Part shown: one piece after another, positions 1 through 4,945 of the stretch | Numbering within the stretch: position 1 is the stretch's first letter | Layout of the letters: every line of letters starts with the position of its first letter | NCBI GenBank assembly: GCA_016207585.1 | Contig: JACQPI010000035.1 | Coordinates: 1-7,579 of the forward strand | Direction: 5' to 3' | Source of the DNA: Elusimicrobiota bacterium | GTDB lineage: Bacteria > Elusimicrobiota > Elusimicrobia > UBA1565 > JACRDR01 | Length of the DNA: 7,579 nt | Program-made: the position numbers and the translations under genes | Notes under the pieces: model-generated | Databases searched by the model: none | Seen by the model: the letters and a program-made list of their open reading frames with translations, nothing else | Told to the model about the DNA's origin: nothing

Positions 1-42
1 CTCTAGGTCTAAAGACCCATGCCGAGGAGGCAGGTCGCCGGT

Positions 43-48
43 TATAAT
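43..48 (+). promoter_or_regulatory. Possible -10 box (TATAAT) upstream of the epimerase gene
   Basis: A perfect TATAAT lies just upstream of the first plus-strand start codons in an otherwise GC-rich region. The bases about 17 upstream (TGCCGA, 20-25) match the -35 consensus poorly, so this is only half a promoter. Transcription would begin around base 55, which is itself an ATG, so the message could be leaderless or nearly so. This is inference from one hexamer. Confidence 0.25.
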
Positions 49-54
49 TTCCTT

Positions 55-156
55 ATGCGACCTCGACGCGCGAATTATCAATCATGGATCGCTCGCGGCA
101 CGGCCATAACCTTTTTTGCGACGTCCTGCCTGCCCGCCGAGAGGACGGCCCCCTGA
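55..156 (+). CDS. Possible 33-residue leader or lipoprotein-like peptide upstream of the epimerase
   Basis: This is a short open frame of 33 codons plus TGA. The peptide begins with an arginine-rich stretch (MRPRRANYQSW), continues through a short hydrophobic stretch (TAITFFATSC) and ends LPAERTAP. The layout recalls a small lipoprotein signal with a cysteine at residue 25, but the hydrophobic core is short and the bases before the Cys (Ala-Thr-Ser) are a poor lipobox. No Shine-Dalgarno sequence precedes the ATG. Its TGA (154-156) overlaps a CTG (153-155) that would be an apt start for the epimerase, the arrangement expected of translational coupling. The last 12 codons all end in G or C, but the competing epimerase frame is also GC3-rich there, so base composition does not decide. 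It may be a real leader peptide or simply noise. Confidence 0.2.
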   Translation: MRPRRANYQSWIARGTAITFFATSCLPAERTAP

Positions 157-1229
157 AAATAACAGACGGCGATATCTCGATCTTCACGGTCGCCCTGCGC
201 AGGCCCTTCATCACCGCGCTGGGCCGAAAATCCAAGACGCGAAACGTCGCGGTTCGAATAAGGCTGCGCAACGGGATGGAGGGCTATGGCGAGGCCTCGG
301 GCTCCGTCGTCAACTCCCGCCTCAAGCCCGAGGCGCTCGCCCGGACGCTGCGCGTCCAATTGGGGCGGGCGCTCGGCAAGGACATCCGCGAGTTCCGCCT
401 CTTGGCCGACGAGGCATGGTCTCCAAAAGGACGCGCACCGGCCCCGGCGGCGGCCGCTTTCGAGTGCGCCTTGACGGACGCCTTCTCCAAATCGATCGGG
501 CTCTCGCTACGCGAGTGGTTTGGAGGGGCCGTCCGGAATATCGAGACGGACATCACCATCTCCGCGAGTCCGGCCCTCGACGCGAAAGAGGCCGCCGCGC
601 AAGCGCTGGAAGAAGGCTTCCGCCAGTTCAAGATAAAGATCGGGACGGGACCGAACCAGGACGCCCAGCGCATTGAAGCGGTGTGGGAAGCGATCCGGAC
701 GGCGCGCGGCGCCGGGCGGGGAGGCGCCGCATCTGCTCGCGACGCCCTCATCCTGCTGGACGGCAATCAACGGATGACCCCCGCGCAGGCCCTGCGCCTG
801 CTGGATCGTTGTCACCGCCGAGGGATACCGATCGCCCTTATCGAGCAGCCCTTTCCGCGCGAGGATCTGGCCCAAATGGCCTGGTTTCGCAAGCGCAGCG
901 CGGTCCCCGTGGCGGCGGACGAAAGCGTCCAAACTCCTCAAGACGCGCTGCGGCTGCTCGATAGCGAGGCCGCGGACGTGCTAAACGTCAAGGTGGCCAA
1001 GACAGGCATCGAAAGGAGCCTACAGATCATCGCCCTGGCGCAGGCCGCCCGCAAACGGCTCATGATCGGCTGCATGCAGGAGACGGCGGCCGGCCTCTCG
1101 GCCTCGGTGCATCTGGCCTGCGGGACCGGCGCTTTCGAGTTCGCCGACTTGGATTCCGACCGGCTCCTCGCGCCCGATCAACCGGCCGGAGATTTCAGGA
1201 GAGAGGGCCCGCGGATCCGCGCGACGTAA
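84..1229 (+). CDS. Dipeptide epimerase (probable L-Ala-D/L-Glu epimerase), enolase superfamily
   Basis: This is a muconate-lactonizing-type member of the enolase superfamily. Such enzymes abstract an alpha proton from a Mg-bound carboxylate; L-Ala-D/L-Glu epimerases act in recycling of murein peptides in the cytoplasm. With the ATG at 84 (381 aa), the capping-domain start is LKITDGDISIFTVAL (residues 24-38). The barrel carries the lysine pair of QFKIKIG (K183, K185). The metal ligands are D226 in LLDGN, E254 in IEQPF and D279 in ADES, and the opposite-face lysine lies in NVKVAKTG (K303/K306). The DLD at 355-357 matches the DxD that binds the substrate ammonium group in dipeptide epimerases such as B. 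subtilis YkfB. The exact dipeptide specificity is inferred. Residues 1-23 have no counterpart in the family, the ATG lacks a ribosome-binding site, and a CTG at 153 is a credible alternative start. The 3' end overlaps the convergent Nudix gene by 52 bases. Confidence 0.9.
   Translation: MDRSRHGHNLFCDVLPARREDGPLKITDGDISIFTVALRRPFITALGRKSKTRNVAVRIRLRNGMEGYGEASGSVVNSRLKPEALARTLRVQLGRALGKDIREFRLLADEAWSPKGRAPAPAAAAFECALTDAFSKSIGLSLREWFGGAVRNIETDITISASPALDAKEAAAQALEEGFRQFKIKIGTGPNQDAQRIEAVWEAIRTARGAGRGGAASARDALILLDGNQRMTPAQALRLLDRCHRRGIPIALIEQPFPREDLAQMAWFRKRSAVPVAADESVQTPQDALRLLDSEAADVLNVKVAKTGIERSLQIIALAQAARKRLMIGCMQETAAGLSASVHLACGTGAFEFADLDSDRLLAPDQPAGDFRREGPRIRAT
139..155 (+). promoter_or_regulatory. 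Ribosome-binding site plus CTG: alternative epimerase start
   Basis: GAGAGGA (139-145) sits 7 bases before CTG (153-155), in frame with the epimerase. Starting here gives a protein that begins (M)KITDGDISIFTVAL, which lines up with the usual MKI start of the family. The ATG at 84 has no such site and adds 23 residues that look unlike the family. CTG starts are rare, so both possibilities remain open. Confidence 0.4.
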
Positions 1230-1669
1230 CGGATCGCTGCCAGCGCGCTCTGGCGCACCTCCTCGCGCAGGTGCGCGCCCGCGAGGTCCTTCGCCGAATG
1301 CCACCGCATGCCCTCGTGCTCCTTGGGCGAAATCGTCGTACGGCCGTTGCGCGCGCGGCAGAAGTAGATAAGATCGATATGCCGATGCGGGGGTTCCCCC
1401 CCGATATCCTCCAATTGGACGTGATTAGGGACATGAAGATATCGGACGTGGTCGTCCTCGGGATGCGAGAGCCGCCGAGGCGAAACGATCTCGACTTTCA
1501 GGCCAGTTTCTTCCTTGATCTCGCGCAGCAGCGCCTCCTCGGGAAGCTCCCCCTCGTCGATATGCCCTCCCGGGGGCAGCCACATCCTCAACTTCTTGTG
1601 GTACAGCAGGAGGGTCTTTCGGTCCCGCACCACGTAGCCGGTCGCGACGAAATGCAGGCGCCCGGTCAT
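1178..1669 (-). CDS. Nudix hydrolase
   Basis: This is a 163-residue Nudix-fold pyrophosphohydrolase, a Mg-dependent cytoplasmic enzyme that cleaves a nucleoside diphosphate linked to another group. The Nudix box is complete: the GHIDEGE and REIKEETGL parts fit Gx5Ex7REUxEExGU, with the catalytic REIKEE glutamates present. The first beta strands read TGRLHFVATGYVV and LLLYHKKLRMWLPPGG. A histidine-rich segment (EPPHRHIDLIYF) and an acidic SPKEHEGMRW region follow. The substrate cannot be read from the sequence. The start chosen is the ATG at 1669. A GTG at 1720 is also open, but it adds an Arg/Pro-rich extension with poor third-position GC, and a different frame in that stretch looks coding. 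The start overlaps the TGA of that upstream short frame as ATGA, and the gene's own ribosome-binding site is poor (GAGG only one base away), so coupled translation is likely. It converges on the epimerase gene. Confidence 0.9.
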   Translation of the reverse strand: MTGRLHFVATGYVVRDRKTLLLYHKKLRMWLPPGGHIDEGELPEEALLREIKEETGLKVEIVSPRRLSHPEDDHVRYLHVPNHVQLEDIGGEPPHRHIDLIYFCRARNGRTTISPKEHEGMRWHSAKDLAGAHLREEVRQSALAAIRYVARIRGPSLLKSPAG

Positions 1670-1740
1670 ACCTCGATCCAGATCCACCGCTCTCCGGGCG
1701 GCACGTCCTGGACCGGGCACAGTTTTTCCCAGCGGGTCAT
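1666..1740 (-). CDS. Possible 24-residue small protein coupled to the Nudix gene
   Basis: This is a short frame from ATG (1740) to TGA (1668-1666), whose stop overlaps the Nudix ATG as ATGA. The peptide starts MTRWEKLCPVQD and ends ERWIWIEV. Of its 24 sense codons, 20 end in G or C, which is strong for this GC-rich genome. The overlapping GTG-extended Nudix frame manages only about half. Codons upstream of 1740 in the same frame lose this bias, which supports 1740 as the start. No good ribosome-binding site is visible and I recognise no family. It may be a small protein, a leader peptide driving Nudix translation, or the remnant of a longer gene. Confidence 0.3.
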   Translation of the reverse strand: MTRWEKLCPVQDVPPGERWIWIEV

Positions 1741-1785
1741 GCGAATAAAAGGGCGGGGCGATCCATTGTCTGGAAAAAGCGGTCT

Positions 1786-1815
1786 ATTCTCCCTTTTTAT
1801 CGTCGGGACCGTCAA
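1786..1815 (-). promoter_or_regulatory. Possible sigma70-type promoter for the Nudix gene
   Basis: On the minus strand TTGACG (1815-1810, five of six matches to the -35 consensus) is followed after 18 bases by GAGAAT (1791-1786, four of six matches to TATAAT). Transcription would begin near 1779, about 40 bases before the short frame at 1740. It lies between the spoVG stop and the Nudix region, where a separate promoter would make sense. It is supported by consensus matching only. Confidence 0.25.
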
Positions 1816-1833
1816 GAAATTCCTGCCCCCGGG

Positions 1834-2166
1834 CTAATGGGCCAGGCGAGCCTCCGACGCCTGATCGTAGGCCCGGAGGATCATTTGGATGGCGGTCTGC
1901 CGCGCTTCGTGAGTGATCGGGTGAGCGATGTCGAAGTACTTTCCTTCCGAGGAGCCGTTGCCTTTGCGGCTCGGAAAAGCGACGAAAGGCCTCCCGTCCT
2001 CCGAACCGTCGCTTTTCCCCATAAGGATGCGAATATTCTTGATGACGAACGCTCCCCCGATGACAAGCTCCGCGAACCCCAACAGCTGCGTTCCCCGACC
2101 CGTCGTGTCCTGATACGGCCTAACTTTCGCCTCCAGCTTCGGCACCCCATTTGCTTTCACGTTCAT
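1834..2166 (-). CDS. spoVG: SpoVG-family protein
   Basis: This is a 110-residue SpoVG-family protein. In Bacillus, Listeria and Borrelia, SpoVG is a small nucleic-acid-binding regulator; the family is also common in bacteria that do not sporulate, and its role here is unknown. The family core is clear: KVRPYQDTTGRGTQLLGFAEL (split around residues 14-34), AFVIKNIRILMG (39-50), GRPFVAFPSRK (58-68) and YFDIAHPIT (77-85), followed by a helix rich in Ala and Arg. Compared with the usual 85-97 residues it is slightly longer, with Gly/Ser/Asp-rich loops (SDGSEDG, GNGSSEG) on both sides of the FVAFPS strand. The start is set by the ribosome-binding site AGGAGG five bases before the ATG at 2166; a longer frame upstream (to 2235) has no such support. 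No sporulation genes are nearby. It sits downstream of the oxidase operon on the same strand, separated by 93 bases. Confidence 0.93.
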   Translation of the reverse strand: MNVKANGVPKLEAKVRPYQDTTGRGTQLLGFAELVIGGAFVIKNIRILMGKSDGSEDGRPFVAFPSRKGNGSSEGKYFDIAHPITHEARQTAIQMILRAYDQASEARLAH

Positions 2167-2259
2167 GGCTCCTCCTGTATGCACTTCCCGATCGCCCCTT
2201 TTGAGGGCTACCCATACATACGAAGAAGAAGCCAAAAAGTTCCAGGATAAAGCGGGGAA
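2167..2259 (-). other. Spacer between the DUF420 gene and spoVG
   Basis: These 93 bases form the largest gap on the minus strand apart from the equal-sized one after spoVG. They hold the spoVG ribosome-binding site and a short imperfect hairpin (GCCCT-CAAA-AGGGGC, about 2194-2208) without a T-tract. A weak promoter-like pair (GGAACT, 17 bases, TATGTA, 2243-2215) is present but matches consensus poorly. No convincing terminator for the oxidase operon is visible, so read-through into spoVG is possible. Confidence 0.4.
2171..2176 (-). promoter_or_regulatory. Strong Shine-Dalgarno sequence of spoVG
   Basis: AGGAGG on the minus strand ends five bases before the ATG at 2166. It is the strongest ribosome-binding site in the window and decides the spoVG start, excluding the longer in-frame extension. 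Confidence 0.85.
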
Positions 2260-2673
2260 TCAAAGGCGATACAACATCCAATAGACCACAACGCCGGTCA
2301 CCGAAACGTACATCCACAGAGGAAGCGCCCAACGCGCCCAGCGGCGGTGCTCCTCGAATCGGCCGCGCGCCGCGAGATAGAGAGTTCTTAGGCTCAGAGG
2401 AACGACGCCCAAGGCGAGTACGGTATGGGACAAGAGGATCGTAAAATAGAGCGTCCGGATCAGGCCCTGTTTTTCAAACCGCACGCTCCCGACCTGCAGG
2501 TGATATAAGAGGTACGAGGCCAGAAAAACGCAGGAAACCGAAAACGCCCCGACCATGGCGGCTCGATGCCGCTCGACGCGCCGGGTCCGGATCGACCAGT
2601 ATCCGAAAGCCAACAAGACCGCGCAGGCGCCGTTCAAGAATGCGTTGAAGGCGGGCCAAAGCGAGGAGGGCAT
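2260..2673 (-). CDS. DUF420 membrane protein (YozB/CtaM-like), probable oxidase maturation factor
   Basis: This is a 137-residue integral membrane protein of the DUF420 family with four predicted membrane segments (about 8-26, 38-57, 75-98 and 114-134). Family hallmarks are the N-terminal PAFNAFLNG, the RHRAAM motif with H36, YHLQVGSVRF with H58, SHTVLALGVVPLSL with H83, and HRRWARW (H109) before the last helix ending WMLYRL. In Staphylococcus aureus a DUF420 protein (CtaM) is needed for a working aa3 oxidase, and the recurring histidines suggest heme or metal binding, though the mechanism is unknown. It is the last gene of the oxidase operon, 12 bases after the ctaB stop, which fits a maturation role. 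Its ATG at 2673 lacks a clear ribosome-binding site, so translation may depend on ribosomes finishing ctaB. Confidence 0.9.
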   Translation of the reverse strand: MPSSLWPAFNAFLNGACAVLLAFGYWSIRTRRVERHRAAMVGAFSVSCVFLASYLLYHLQVGSVRFEKQGLIRTLYFTILLSHTVLALGVVPLSLRTLYLAARGRFEEHRRWARWALPLWMYVSVTGVVVYWMLYRL

Positions 2674-2685
2674 GCGAAAGAGGAA

Positions 2686-3531
2686 TCAGGTCCGCCCAAC
2701 TACGAGCATGCCCAGCAACAAAGGCAGGTACGCCAAGGAAGCCAAAAACAGGCGTCGCGTGTCGAGCGCGTTCATGGTCCAGCTCGCGCGCATGCCGAGC
2801 CCCAAAAACGCGGCGCCCAGCGTCAGGGCCCCGCAGCCGTACGGAGTTCCCGCCATCCCGCAAAAAGTCGGCATCAGGCTGGCAGGCAGGAGGGCGAAGG
2901 AGTGCAGCGCGATCTGGCAGGAGGTCGTCTTGCCGGCCGGGTCCACGACCGGCATCACGCGAAAGCCGGCGCGCGCATAGTCCTCGCGGTAGAGCCAAAA
3001 CAGGGACATGAAATGCGGGATCTGCCACAAAAATTGGATCGCGAAGAGAACCCACGCCTCCGAGCTCAAGCGACCCGAAGCGCCGGCCCAACCGATCAAG
3101 GGCGGCGCCGCTCCCGCGACCGCGCCGATCCACGTGCTGTGCGGGGTGCGCGTCTTGAAAGGCGTGTAGAGGGCCAGGTAGAAGAACAGCGTCAGCCCCG
3201 CAATGACACCGGCCAGCCCATTCACCTTCCAAGACAAAAGCCCCAAACCCAAAACGGCGCAGCTGACCCCGAAAATCGCCGCGTGGACTGGATCGATCCG
3301 GCCCCGAGGCAGGGGGCGGCCCGCGGTCCGACGCATCAGACCGTCGCGCTTTCTCTCAAGATACTGGTTCAAGGCGCCGGCGGCCGCCGAGGCCAACGCG
3401 GTCCCGGCCAAGCAGAAAAAAAGGCGGTTCGATCGCATCGCCCCGCCACCCAAGTAAAAGCCGATACAGGCCGTCGCGGCCACCAGGGTCGTAATCCTCG
3501 GCTTGGTCAACTTCCAGTATTCGCCGATCAT
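2686..3531 (-). CDS. ctaB: Protoheme IX farnesyltransferase (heme O synthase)
   Basis: This is a 281-residue UbiA-superfamily prenyltransferase that transfers a farnesyl group to heme B, giving heme O, the precursor of heme A for the oxidase encoded upstream. It is polytopic, with about nine membrane segments. The prenyl-diphosphate motif is NQYLERKRDGLMRRT (55-69). The first acidic residue is Glu59 in place of the commoner Asp, and D63 is kept. Other family signatures are RPLPRGRI (72-79), LYTPFKTRTPHSTWIGAVAGA (split 121-141), QIPHFMSLFW (170-179) and EDYARAGFRVMPV (183-195). Length is normal. Its ATG overlaps the TGA of the preceding CxxC protein gene (ATGA), a sign of translational coupling. 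Heme A synthase (CtaA) is not in the window, so whether heme O is converted to heme A is inferred from the aa3-like oxidase. Confidence 0.96.
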   Translation of the reverse strand: MIGEYWKLTKPRITTLVAATACIGFYLGGGAMRSNRLFFCLAGTALASAAAGALNQYLERKRDGLMRRTAGRPLPRGRIDPVHAAIFGVSCAVLGLGLLSWKVNGLAGVIAGLTLFFYLALYTPFKTRTPHSTWIGAVAGAAPPLIGWAGASGRLSSEAWVLFAIQFLWQIPHFMSLFWLYREDYARAGFRVMPVVDPAGKTTSCQIALHSFALLPASLMPTFCGMAGTPYGCGALTLGAAFLGLGMRASWTMNALDTRRLFLASLAYLPLLLGMLVVGRT

Positions 3532-3764
3532 CGCATCGTCTCATCCGCCTTCTTCAAGCGTTTTTCAATGCGGTAGATGGCCACCGCCAGCCAAACGAGA
3601 ATAAAAAAGGTGCTGCCCAGCAGAACCGCGCCTCCCCAAATAAACGCCCGCGGCAAATCGGCGTTGTCGGATTTTCCAAAACAGACCGCGCAGGCGTGCA
3701 CCCACTGGGGCCAACCCAGCAGCAATGCCCCCCACCCCGCTCGATTCGGACGGAAGAACCTCAT
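3528..3764 (-). CDS. Small membrane protein with CxxC motif, oxidase-operon associated
   Basis: This 78-residue protein has a basic N-terminus (MRFFRPNRAGW), a short hydrophobic stretch (about 11-22) that could be a signal or anchor, the motif HACAVCFG with C25 and C28, and one membrane helix (about 41-64). It finishes with a charged tail (YRIEKRLKKADETMR). I do not know an assigned function. The CxxC just outside a membrane segment could bind copper or heme, or act in thiol exchange during CuA assembly, but this is inference from position and motif. It lies between coxD and ctaB. The ribosome-binding site GAGGGG is 9 bases before the ATG at 3764, within the end of the preceding gene, and its stop overlaps the ctaB start as ATGA. 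Homologues in comparable cox clusters are recalled only vaguely. Confidence 0.75.
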   Translation of the reverse strand: MRFFRPNRAGWGALLLGWPQWVHACAVCFGKSDNADLPRAFIWGGAVLLGSTFFILVWLAVAIYRIEKRLKKADETMR

Positions 3765-3777
3765 CCGGACGGACCCC

Positions 3778-3987
3778 TCAGTACGGCGTCGCTAGGCCTT
3801 TTTTCTTTCGGATGAACCAAAACAAATACAGGACCCCCGCGGCAAGGCCGGCGACCGCACAGACCAAGAGAGCCAGATTCTGGCCGTCGAGCCCGCCTTG
3901 GACTCGATGCCCCGACCCGTACGCCAGGAATCCCAGAACTCCCAAAGAAGCAAGAATGAAAACGATGTGAAACGATCTAAGGGACAT
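3778..3987 (-). CDS. Small two-helix membrane protein, oxidase-operon associated
   Basis: This is a 69-residue protein with two membrane helices (about 6-24 and 38-58) separated by a short polar loop (SGHRVQGGLDGQN). It ends in a basic cytoplasmic-type tail (FIRKKKG). No catalytic or metal-binding motif is visible and I cannot assign a function; its place after coxD suggests an accessory subunit or assembly factor. Two ATGs are possible, 3993 and 3987. The second is chosen because GGGA lies 7 bases before it and the protein then begins MSLRSFHIVF. Both starts lie inside the coxD 3' end and inside a perfect inverted repeat (3981-3998). The next gene begins 13 bases after the stop. Confidence 0.72.
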   Translation of the reverse strand: MSLRSFHIVFILASLGVLGFLAYGSGHRVQGGLDGQNLALLVCAVAGLAAGVLYLFWFIRKKKGLATPY

Positions 3988-4336
3988 GGGCATGTCCCGT
4001 GGACGCCGCTTTTTCGCCCGAATAGGTCACTTGCTGTTCGGAGATCGCCCGAGAATCCAGGAACGGCAACAGGAACAAGAGAGCCACGAAGAAAAACGTC
4101 GCTCCCAACAAGGCAAAAATCAACGCCTTTTCGCCCTTTAAGTGCATGAAGAACGCCCCCACGAGCGACGCCTTGAAGGCCGCGATCGACAAGCCGATCA
4201 GGATCGCCGGCAGGCGGGGCAGATGAAAATAGGAAACAAGAACCGTGACCACGGTCAAGACGAGCAACGCCCCGAATATCCCGAGATAAAGAGGAATGTT
4301 AGGCTGATGCCGCGCCGTATCCGCTGCCGAGCTCAT
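3977..4336 (-). CDS. coxD: Cytochrome c oxidase subunit IV (prokaryotic type)
   Basis: This is a 119-residue subunit IV of the bacterial COX4 family, a small membrane subunit that stabilises the oxidase. Three membrane helices are expected (about 15-36, 44-65 and 71-92). The family signature is FKASLVGAFFMHLKGEK (54-70) between helices two and three. The C-terminal tail (about 93-119) is polar and ends HAHVP. The ribosome-binding site AAGGGGGA lies 6 bases before the ATG at 4336, in the 12-base gap after the coxC stop. The 3' end overlaps the start of the next small gene. Confidence 0.92.
   Translation of the reverse strand: MSSAADTARHQPNIPLYLGIFGALLVLTVVTVLVSYFHLPRLPAILIGLSIAAFKASLVGAFFMHLKGEKALIFALLGATFFFVALLFLLPFLDSRAISEQQVTYSGEKAASTGHAHVP
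3981..3998 (-). repeat. Perfect 18-base inverted repeat over the start of the two-helix protein gene
   Basis: On the plus strand the sequence is GGGACATG-GG-CATGTCCC: two 8-base arms that are exact reverse complements around a 2-base centre. In the minus-strand message it can fold as GGGACAT, loop GCCC, ATGTCCC. Both candidate ATGs of the two-helix protein and the GGGA ribosome-binding candidate lie in it, as does the stop region of coxD. It has no T-tract, so it does not look like a terminator; a role in start-site masking relieved by ribosomes finishing coxD is an inference. Confidence 0.6.
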
Positions 4337-4348
4337 TTCAGATCCCCC

Positions 4349-4945
4349 TTACAGTAAGTATAATCCCGGGAACAGAAATATCCATACGATATCCACGAAG
4401 TGCCAATACAGCCCTCCGTATTCCACCCGTCCGATGAACAAGGGGTGCTCCCAATGCTCCCGGGCCCAAAGCGCGAGGTAAACGTTGAACCCGATCCCGC
4501 CGATCACGTGAAGCCCGTGGAGCCCCGTCATCGTGAAGTAGACGGCGTAAAAGATGTCGGTCGACGGAAAATGTCCATGGTGGAACTTGGCGCCGTATTC
4601 GAAAGCCTTGACGACCAGGAACGCGAAGCCGAGCGCTATGGTCAAACCGATCATCCGGTAGAATCCGGCGCGGTCGCGCTCGCACGCCTTGGCATAGGCC
4701 AGCACCATCGTCACGCTGGATGTGATCAGGACGACCGTATTGAGGGTCGCCAGGGGCACGTTGAGGACTTCCCACCCCGCCGGCCAGCTCGGCGCGGCCA
4801 TGCGCAAAACGATGTAGGTCGTGAACAACGTCGCGAACAGCATCACCTCGGAGGCCAAAAAAAGCCACACGCCCAGCTTCCCGTTCGGTATGCCGGTCGT
4901 CGGTACGTGCTCCGAGGGGTAGGGCGCGGCGGCCGGTGTCGTCAT
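4349..4945 (-). CDS. coxC: Cytochrome c oxidase subunit III
   Basis: This is a 198-residue subunit III of the short, five-helix type. It is an integral membrane subunit that supports proton uptake and stability of subunit I. Signatures are GVWLFLASEVMLFATLF (25-41), KAFEYGAKFHHGHFP with E116, FTMTGLHGLHVIGGI with H143 and H146, and EYGGLYWHFVDIVWIFLFP (175-193). The start is the ATG at 4945, which overlaps the coxA stop as ATGA. The frame stays open to 5104, but that extension lies inside the coxA coding end and is unlike the family. No ribosome-binding site precedes the ATG, which points to translational coupling with coxA. Confidence 0.96.
   Translation of the reverse strand: MTTPAAAPYPSEHVPTTGIPNGKLGVWLFLASEVMLFATLFTTYIVLRMAAPSWPAGWEVLNVPLATLNTVVLITSSVTMVLAYAKACERDRAGFYRMIGLTIALGFAFLVVKAFEYGAKFHHGHFPSTDIFYAVYFTMTGLHGLHVIGGIGFNVYLALWAREHWEHPLFIGRVEYGGLYWHFVDIVWIFLFPGLYLL

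Noticed and set aside
6..17. Inverted repeat GGTCT-AA-AGACC near the left edge
   Set aside because: It is only five bases per arm with no T-tract and lies at the window border, so neither a terminator nor an operator can be supported.
1741..1833. Possible terminator after spoVG
   Set aside because: The region has T- and A-rich runs on both strands but no stable stem followed by a U-tract on the minus strand.
1271..1837. Plus-strand open frame antisense to the Nudix gene
   Set aside because: The complement encodes a complete Nudix box with good codon bias; the plus-strand frame has no known motif or ribosome-binding site.
2167..2235. Longer spoVG start with 23 extra residues
   Set aside because: The extension includes the strong ribosome-binding site of the ATG at 2166 and has no similarity to the family N-terminus.
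2215..2243. Promoter-like pair GGAACT / TATGTA ahead of spoVG
   Set aside because: Spacing is 17 bases, but the -10 matches only three of six consensus bases and the -35 is poor, so it is not listed as a promoter.
2566..3576. Long plus-strand open frame antisense to ctaB
   Set aside because: Its composition is Arg/Gln/Gly/Pro-rich and low in hydrophobic residues, and it covers a clear heme O synthase on the minus strand. It is a shadow frame.
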